64,000 bases of DNA, from positions 2,278,501-2,342,500 of the forward strand of contig NZ_AP029018.1 in assembly GCF_037076525.1 (NCBI RefSeq), in the 5' to 3' direction. The first letter of the stretch is position 1. Each line of letters begins with the position of its first letter. Shown in pieces: positions 59,601 to 64,000 of the stretch. Source of the stretch: Selenomonas sp. TAMA-11512. Lineage in GTDB: Bacteria > Bacillota > Negativicutes > Selenomonadales > Selenomonadaceae. The translations under genes were made by a program, and so were the position numbers. The notes under the pieces are model-generated. The model was given only the letters and a program-made list of their open reading frames with translations, had not been told where the DNA came from and made no database searches.

Positions 59601-60252
59601 CGCCGCCCGCCGTGTGCCCCGAGAGGTCGACAAGGATATCGATCTCATCCGCGTATATAATGCGGGCGGCCTCCTTCGGCGAGAGATCGGTCAGGACACG
59701 AAACGCGTCCGCATGCGCCGCGAACGTCTCCATCACGGGATTCGCCTCGCAGAGCGCGTAGCCGTACACCTCGAACGACGCTCTGTCGTATGATTCGAAG
59801 AAGGGATGCATAAAGCTCGCCACGATGTGCTTTCGAAAATCGGGCGATATGTACCCCACTCGAATCTTCTCGTGAGCTCGATGGCGATCCCTGTCGTGCG
59901 CATGGCACGGCACGCACCGAAAGAGTCGGCCGTAAGCGTGGATCGCCTTTGCGAGCGCCCGGCTGTCCGTCTCGTGATAGTGACGGGAGAAGAGATACGC
60001 GCCGTACATCCTCGCCTTATCGTCGCCCGTCGCGGCGCGGTACGCGAGATAGTCCTCTTCCGTCGCCTGCTCCGCCTCTCCGAGACTCCGATACATCGTG
60101 CCGCGCGCGTTGCGGATGAACGCTCTGTCCGCGCCGAACAGGGAGGCATCCTCGAGCGCTCGAGCGCTCTTTTCCAGCGCCGCTCGATACTGTCCGGCAT
60201 CCGCCTCTTCTCTCGCGGCTAAAAAGAGCTGCCACCCGCCCAACGCGTCCAT
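56635..60252 (-). CDS. Fusion of GT41 (OGT/SPINDLY-like) glycosyltransferase and alkaline-phosphatase-superfamily domain
   Basis: A 1205-residue fusion. Residues 1-110 are short helical repeats. Residues 135-490 form a GT41 glycosyltransferase: RVGYISPDFRKHIVASFMHPF, DILVDLSGHTAGGALPILA, VPVQITGIGWFNTTGLAAVDY and DTFPYPGGGTTCDALYMGVP, the conserved donor-binding set of O-GlcNAc transferase and SPINDLY. Residues 540-1200 are a paralogue of the proteins at 47495 and 53487, with LMDGLAWTS, EHTYPSEPMVETGLHMH, VTDPHIMPRY and AYSDHGLRIY. The fusion ties protein or flagellin O-glycosylation to phospho-group transfer on one chain. AAAGGAGAT precedes the ATG. Confidence 0.88.
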   Translation of the reverse strand: MDALGGWQLFLAAREEADAGQYRAALEKSARALEDASLFGADRAFIRNARGTMYRSLGEAEQATEEDYLAYRAATGDDKARMYGAYLFSRHYHETDSRALAKAIHAYGRLFRCVPCHAHDRDRHRAHEKIRVGYISPDFRKHIVASFMHPFFESYDRASFEVYGYALCEANPVMETFAAHADAFRVLTDLSPKEAARIIYADEIDILVDLSGHTAGGALPILARKPVPVQITGIGWFNTTGLAAVDYVLGDVHLDPEGEEAYFVEQILRLPHSHLCYAPAKACGVGTLPASRNGYVTFGSLNAFSKVTDEVLHTWAAILNEVPDAHLFLKADIFDSEDGCACVRERLRSAGIDIGRVMFEGRTEDYLKAYNAIDIALDTFPYPGGGTTCDALYMGVPVVTLAGDRHGSRFGKSLLENVRLPELVASSAAEYIEIAARLARDTARLKSLRQHLRQTMEAFHIMDAKLYMRDVEQAYREVFARWLDDEGEATLRRQGKDVFREGQAHERNEGSLYIDGSKGTDMTLKSEQAINIDQVIREAEELYERLSDWAEGGGELADVPELIERYASLGTDEAATHYFTAVLAHRLGEHELALREAQEAYVRRQLSSRIWKLLVVLYAKLGRRKEALFFQYLLARRRELDGPVRIGEEEEQEIWARAFSSVNAAPWYYLPLSEKADGSLDFELHVPLGEYLLGEHGPGAYWAGLYNDELYYHTIAMRIHALQEARSQPGGYDNIDFDVIRVQQETTDTEIVPPDNVPVIVPIAGDVVRSLRVSDGEKEAQINCGMSEWHFLRMERPTRIRSEQPFLVGAPIYLKHRTKRRLILNVLMDGLAWTSERAAGEYMPRTHAFFEKGIRFDNAYTVAEHTYPSEPMVETGLHMHRSQIFDNGFPVRLAKEYQTLPEKAKAQGYYTTAPMSDGYGLYNGSHRGFDRMICSPRLTQPAYIAVERAMEQLEALRETDVYMFLHVTDPHIMPRYQFPLRLSVQTGLPWYEQGVLDGRDNLASVNTVGDPAYLKDNAVGIRRMDRALGELYDFVQENYDEEEYVIHAYSDHGLRIYGGDDGWYFSEGQASVAMLMRGAGIPALGSTNELVSLLDMHAVVSRSLDADWRGTDANLPAALGGAEREYVISNSIFPGQTYKLDIRTREYECRFETETPTRLDGTVDMRDASEIIYRKGTRERVEDPALSAYFWSIAWEHVRSFHHEG

Positions 60253-60327
60253 GTATATCTCCTTTCATCTCACATTTGATACCGGCTCGCGGCAGCTGCG
60301 GTTTCACGCGACCCCGTCAGCGCGGAT

Positions 60328-62037
60328 TTAATCCTCCTCACACCTTAGAACAAGGCGATAGGCAGCCTCCAGGTCACGCATATAGGCTTTGCCGTCGAGC
60401 AGAGGCGTCTTCATCATCATCTGCCGGAGGTTTTTGTGCAGAATCGTGAGCAGCTCCTCGTCGCTCGCGAGGGCCACCGTCTTCTCCACATAGTCCGCGT
60501 CATCCGCCGCTATGAGCTCCGACAGTCCGAGGTTCATCATGATGCTGCGGCCGAACCGCTCGCCGTGCTTGTCACCCGCATAGACGACAAGAGGCACGCC
60601 CATGTAAAGGGCATCGAACGTCGTCCCTCCGCCCGGATAGGGCGACGTATCCAGAGCGACGTCGACCTCTCCATAGGCGCTGTACACGCCGTCCGTAAAG
60701 CCCTGATAGTCAAGCCGCGCCGGGTCGAAGCCGACGGCTGTGAGCCGCTCCTGCGCCTCAAGACATCCCTCCGGGGTATCAAAGCGCTTTCCCTTCAGGA
60801 AGAGGTGCGATCCCGGCATGCGGTCGAGAATTTGCTTCCATACGGTAAGCATTTCGTCCGTGACCTTTGCCCAGTTGTTGAAGCAGCCGAACGTGATGTA
60901 TCCCTTTCTCCGTACGGGAGGGAGGAAGTACTCCGGCACCTTTGCCGCGTCCTCCCACGGCGTATAGCAGAGATGACTGCCCGACAAGATGAGCATCTTC
61001 TCCGTGAAGTCGGTATCCTTCCCGATCCCCGAGGGCTGCCCGCTAACGTATGTATCGCTCAGGAAGTAGTCCACGGCATCCAGCCCCGTGCTGTCAAAGT
61101 AGCCGATGCCCGATATCTGCACGGGCGCCGGCCTGTAGGCGAGCACGCCGAGCGCGTTCCCCGTCGAATGACCCGCGAGGTCCACGAGGATATCGAGATC
61201 ATCCTCGCGGATGATGCGTGCCATCTCCGCATCGCTCCTGCCGGCAAGCGCTCGCCAGCGCGTGACTTGCGCCTCGATTAGTCTGGATGTCTCATCCTCC
61301 GTCTTGACCATATAGGCGTAGACCTCGAACGATGCGCGGTCATAATCGCGAAAGAGCACCTCCGCAAAGCGCATGACGATGTGGCTTCGAAGATCCGGAG
61401 AGATGTACCCGACGCGAATCTTATCCCGCCTCCTCTTTCCGCGCCTGTGCGTATACGGGACTACATCCGCGTACAGCTTCGAGTACTTGCTTGCCGGAGG
61501 GAGCTCCGGATGATCCTGCCAGCGAAAATAGTGGCGGCCGAAAAGATAGTTGGAAAATAGCGTCCTCTTATATACGACATTGTCCGTCGACGCATACGCA
61601 AAGAGCGCGTATGCCGTCCCCTGCTCGTGATCGCCCAGGCTGCGCCACGCCTTTGCCATATAGTGGAAAATCTGCGGCTTGTCCCCATCTTGAAAATGGG
61701 GCGACGCGATATACGCCTCGCCCTCTTCGATGAGTCTCTGGTATTGACCCGCAATGAGGAGATATCCCATGAGGAGCTCCGTATGGCGTCGGCTCTCGGG
61801 GAACTCCCGCTTCCAGATGTCGAGCCACAGCGAACCCATTTCAACGTCCTCGTAGTGGTTCGCGTAGAGCAGCACCGCCTCAAAGAACGACTCGCGTGCC
61901 TCCGGTATTGCCTCCAGCTTCTTGATGGCCTCCTGCGCGCCGCGGCGATCCCATGCCGTCATGCGCTCGGCGAAGATCCTCTCCCACTTCTCCTGCTCTT
62001 TTAATCTGCCTTTTGGGGACTTTTTCACAAACGTCAT
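60328..62037 (-). CDS. GT41 (OGT/SPINDLY-like) glycosyltransferase
   Basis: A 569-residue protein. The first 190 residues are tetratricopeptide-like helices. Residues 205-565 form the GT41 domain: IRVGYISPDLRSHIVMRFAEV, DILVDLAGHSTGNALGVLA, VQISGIGYFDSTGLDAVDYF, HLFLKGKRFDTPEGC and DTSPYPGGGTTFDALYMGVP. It is a paralogue of the GT41 half of the preceding fusion. Bacterial members of the family glycosylate flagellin or adhesins in the cytoplasm. GAGGAG precedes the ATG. Confidence 0.9.
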   Translation of the reverse strand: MTFVKKSPKGRLKEQEKWERIFAERMTAWDRRGAQEAIKKLEAIPEARESFFEAVLLYANHYEDVEMGSLWLDIWKREFPESRRHTELLMGYLLIAGQYQRLIEEGEAYIASPHFQDGDKPQIFHYMAKAWRSLGDHEQGTAYALFAYASTDNVVYKRTLFSNYLFGRHYFRWQDHPELPPASKYSKLYADVVPYTHRRGKRRRDKIRVGYISPDLRSHIVMRFAEVLFRDYDRASFEVYAYMVKTEDETSRLIEAQVTRWRALAGRSDAEMARIIREDDLDILVDLAGHSTGNALGVLAYRPAPVQISGIGYFDSTGLDAVDYFLSDTYVSGQPSGIGKDTDFTEKMLILSGSHLCYTPWEDAAKVPEYFLPPVRRKGYITFGCFNNWAKVTDEMLTVWKQILDRMPGSHLFLKGKRFDTPEGCLEAQERLTAVGFDPARLDYQGFTDGVYSAYGEVDVALDTSPYPGGGTTFDALYMGVPLVVYAGDKHGERFGRSIMMNLGLSELIAADDADYVEKTVALASDEELLTILHKNLRQMMMKTPLLDGKAYMRDLEAAYRLVLRCEED

Positions 62038-62046
62038 ACGAACTCC

Positions 62047-63480
62047 TCATATTCCCAAGGCGTCATTCTTCCGCTCCTCGCTTTGAAGTCCGCCGCTCTC
62101 CCCGCTCTCTTTTGCAAGCATTTCGTTCTTCGCCGCCATGACAAGCGCATCCATCGCGCGCTCCAGCTCCGATGCCAGCACTTCCGACGCCTTCTCGTAC
62201 GAGCCGACCGCCCAGTAGAGGAGAGCCGCTTCCTGCTCTTCCGCCGGAAGCTTTCTCATGTAGTAGGCGAGCACGGGAGAGGGACGAAACGCCTTTAGCT
62301 GAGCCACCAAGATTTCTAAATCCTTTTCAGAGGCATAAATCGCATTCAAAATTTCAATGATATCGACAGGCGGGGCATCCTGTATGGCTTTGTATACCTT
62401 TTGGAAAAGGCTCACATCTCTTGGAAAGCGCTTCAAGCCGTCCACATACGAAGACAGCGCCTCCATTGTCCGGCCTGCCGCGTCAAGGAGCCCGCCCCTG
62501 ACGAGGCAGATCCGCGGCAGCCTGGATACGACACGATCCTCGCGTATCACCTGCTGCTCTTCCGCATAAAGAGCGTCGGCCTTTTCCATCCACTCTCTCG
62601 CCTTAGCGTAGTCTTTTTTTTCCCACGCTAAAATTGCGCGATCATAGGGAAAGATCGCCATGTCCGGGTACCTTGCCATCGCACGGTCAAAGAGCTCTTC
62701 TATCTCTTCATCCTCCGCCCCCAGGTGAATTTTAAGGTGAATCAGCTGATGGTACTCGGCGCCCTCACGCCCCATATACGATTCTCCCGAATCGACGACA
62801 CGCTGCGCGTAGGAGAGCGCCTTCTCGTACTCTCCCAGCCCTATGTAGCACTCCGCAAAGTAAAAGGCATCCTCTGTCCCATCGTCCTTCCCCGCATGCT
62901 TTTCCATCAGCAGATCAAGGTTGCGGTGCAGCTTTTCCCTGACGCGGCTCGAGGAATATCCCGTATGGTGTATCACGAGCTCCGTCGTTGAAAGGTTTTT
63001 ATGCTTTGCAGCATCCATGTCGACGAGCCGTTCATGGATGGCCCCCTCATATCGTATTTTCGGCGTATTGCGGAAGATGCGCAGCTGAAAGACGGCATTG
63101 ATGATCTTGTAATCCTGATCTTCATCAAAGTTGATGAGCTTGCAGACGACGCCGACAATCCTCTTGTTTTCCCTCTGGATTTGCTTAATCAGCGGCCGCA
63201 CCCTGCCCACTGTCTCCGGGCTGAACGCCTCGTCCGCGTCGAGAAATGCGATCCAATCGCCCTTCGCCTTTTTGATCGCGAAGTTCTTCGCCGCGGCAAA
63301 GTCGTTCTTCCACGGGAATTCATAGACGCGCGCACCGGATTCCCTCGCAATCGCTGCCGTCCTGTCCGTCGAGCCCGTATCCACGACGATGAGTTCATCG
63401 GCGAACTGCTTCATATTCTCAATCCATCGAGGAAGATTTTTCTCCTCGTTCTTTACGATAACACAGGCGGATATCTTCAT
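62047..63480 (-). CDS. GT2 glycosyltransferase with C-terminal TPR region
   Basis: About 477 residues. MKISACVIVKNEEKNLPRWIENM opens a family 2 glycosyltransferase with LIVVDTGSTDRTAAIA and DWIAFLDADEAFSPE (DxD motif). This SunS/WaaE-like subtype is commonly linked to flagellin or peptide glycosylation. From about residue 240 onward there are TPR-like helices (AFYFAECYIGLGEYEKALSYA). The start at 63480 overlaps the upstream gene by ATGA; a long in-frame extension upstream is rejected because it overlaps that gene. Confidence 0.87.
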   Translation of the reverse strand: MKISACVIVKNEEKNLPRWIENMKQFADELIVVDTGSTDRTAAIARESGARVYEFPWKNDFAAAKNFAIKKAKGDWIAFLDADEAFSPETVGRVRPLIKQIQRENKRIVGVVCKLINFDEDQDYKIINAVFQLRIFRNTPKIRYEGAIHERLVDMDAAKHKNLSTTELVIHHTGYSSSRVREKLHRNLDLLMEKHAGKDDGTEDAFYFAECYIGLGEYEKALSYAQRVVDSGESYMGREGAEYHQLIHLKIHLGAEDEEIEELFDRAMARYPDMAIFPYDRAILAWEKKDYAKAREWMEKADALYAEEQQVIREDRVVSRLPRICLVRGGLLDAAGRTMEALSSYVDGLKRFPRDVSLFQKVYKAIQDAPPVDIIEILNAIYASEKDLEILVAQLKAFRPSPVLAYYMRKLPAEEQEAALLYWAVGSYEKASEVLASELERAMDALVMAAKNEMLAKESGESGGLQSEERKNDALGI

Positions 63481-64000
63481 GCACCCTCCTCCTCTCTTGC
63501 CTCCAGCGCCTGATACCTCTCCTGCAGGACAGGACTTCCAATTTCTTTCACGCATGACGACATCGCCCGATAAGCATCTCCATGAGACGCGGTCAATGCA
63601 CCCTCCTCGATGCACGGAAGGAGGCTTTTCAGATTCTCCGGAAGCAGCTGCGCCTCCAAGCGCAGATCCTCCAAGCGCTCCCCGCGCACGAGACGCTCTG
63701 CCAGCACGACCAAAAGCTGCTTCGCGAGATGGTTCACGCGCGCGGCAATCTCTTCCGTTGTCTCCACAGTGCCGTCCCCTTTCACTGCCCTCGACGCCCC
63801 TTCCAGCTCCTCCAGCAGCGCGAGCAGTATCGGCTTCTGCGCGGCAAAAGAACTCGCTTCTTTCGAGGAGTTCACCTCCGCGGCGGACATCGCGCGGCGC
63901 ACAGCGGCGAGCGCCTCCTCTTTCTTTCCCCGCTGCATTAAGATGATGCTGAGCTCGCCATAGAAATCCGGCAAGTCGGGAAACACGTTGATTGCTTTTT
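63477..64000 (-). CDS. TPR-type protein, C-terminal part (runs off right edge)
   Basis: At least 174 residues to the stop at 63477; the frame continues past the window end, reading KAINVFPDLPDFYGELSIILMQRG at the edge, a TPR-like unit. The rest is helical with no enzymatic motif (LVVLAERLVRGERLEDLRLEAQ). It probably belongs to a larger TPR or glycosyltransferase-TPR protein whose N-terminus lies outside. Coupled to the next gene by ATGA. Confidence 0.7.
   Translation of the reverse strand, partial: KAINVFPDLPDFYGELSIILMQRGKKEEALAAVRRAMSAAEVNSSKEASSFAAQKPILLALLEELEGASRAVKGDGTVETTEEIAARVNHLAKQLLVVLAERLVRGERLEDLRLEAQLLPENLKSLLPCIEEGALTASHGDAYRAMSSCVKEIGSPVLQERYQALEAREEEGA

Noticed and set aside
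1-64000. Search for tRNA, rRNA and riboswitch structures
   Set aside because: No convincing cloverleaf, rRNA segment or known riboswitch core was seen by eye; a covariance-model scan would settle it.

Overview
The window reads as chromosomal DNA of a Gram-positive-lineage bacterium that builds an LPS-like or glycoprotein surface. CtsR and RadA are Firmicutes-type housekeeping genes, while CDP-dideoxyhexose synthesis and O-GlcNAc-transferase-like glycosyltransferases point to surface or flagellin glycans. I infer a Negativicutes member, perhaps Selenomonadaceae. This is an inference from gene content, since no rRNA or other taxonomic marker is present.

Layout. (1) 1-9478 is the early and immunity region of a temperate siphovirus-type prophage. 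A CI-like S24 repressor (6876-7514, +) faces a Cro-like gene (6524-6739, -). The leftward early operon carries Arc-like mini-regulators, small unknown proteins, an HTH/AT-hook protein, a LysM membrane protein, a pentapeptide-repeat protein, Gp157, an ERF annealing protein and the start of an HNH-type nuclease. An ISLre2 element (about 1818-3369) interrupts this operon. Rightward of cI lies a membrane-anchored coiled-coil protein with an Mrr-like nuclease domain, then an IS3-family element (9477-10950), then an AbiD/F-type HEPN protein (10973-11884). No integrase is visible. (2) 11885-12712 is decayed junction DNA with a terminator and a broken RelE-type toxin gene. (3) 12713-16800 holds host genes: a LysR regulator, a YeiH-type transporter, radA, a tiny Trp-rich ORF and ctsR. 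The mcsA, mcsB and clpC genes usual between ctsR and radA are absent.

(4) From 17045 to the right edge every clear gene lies on the minus strand, often with ATGA-type overlaps. This is one large surface-glycan island. It contains a LicC/methyltransferase/aminotransferase/LicD group (17-20.6 kb). It contains CDP-sugar genes (RfbF, RfbG, RfbH) with an acetolactate-synthase-like ThDP enzyme and a split transketolase, which fits a two-carbon-branched CDP-3,6-dideoxy sugar. It also holds two FkbM methyltransferases, two radical SAM proteins, GT2 and GT8 glycosyltransferases, a HAD protein and a CDP-glycerol-polymerase-like transferase.

(5) Further upstream in the direction of transcription is a phosphonate module: a cytidylyltransferase-PEP mutase fusion, a second cytidylyltransferase, phosphonopyruvate decarboxylase and an SDR. 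Next to it is a complete lic1-like phosphocholine set (LicA, LicC, LicB). Three very unusual alkaline-phosphatase-superfamily proteins sit around these genes, one fused to a GT41 (OGT/SPINDLY-like) glycosyltransferase. A second GT41 protein, a GT2-TPR protein and a TPR protein complete the right end.

Together the island appears to make a glycan carrying rare CDP-sugars, phosphocholine and probably a phosphonate. The three phosphatase-fold proteins are the best candidates for previously undescribed phospho- or phosphono-transferases. A ~100-residue Rossmann-like accessory domain recurs on at least five and probably six unrelated enzymes of the island, suggesting a shared scaffold or ligand.
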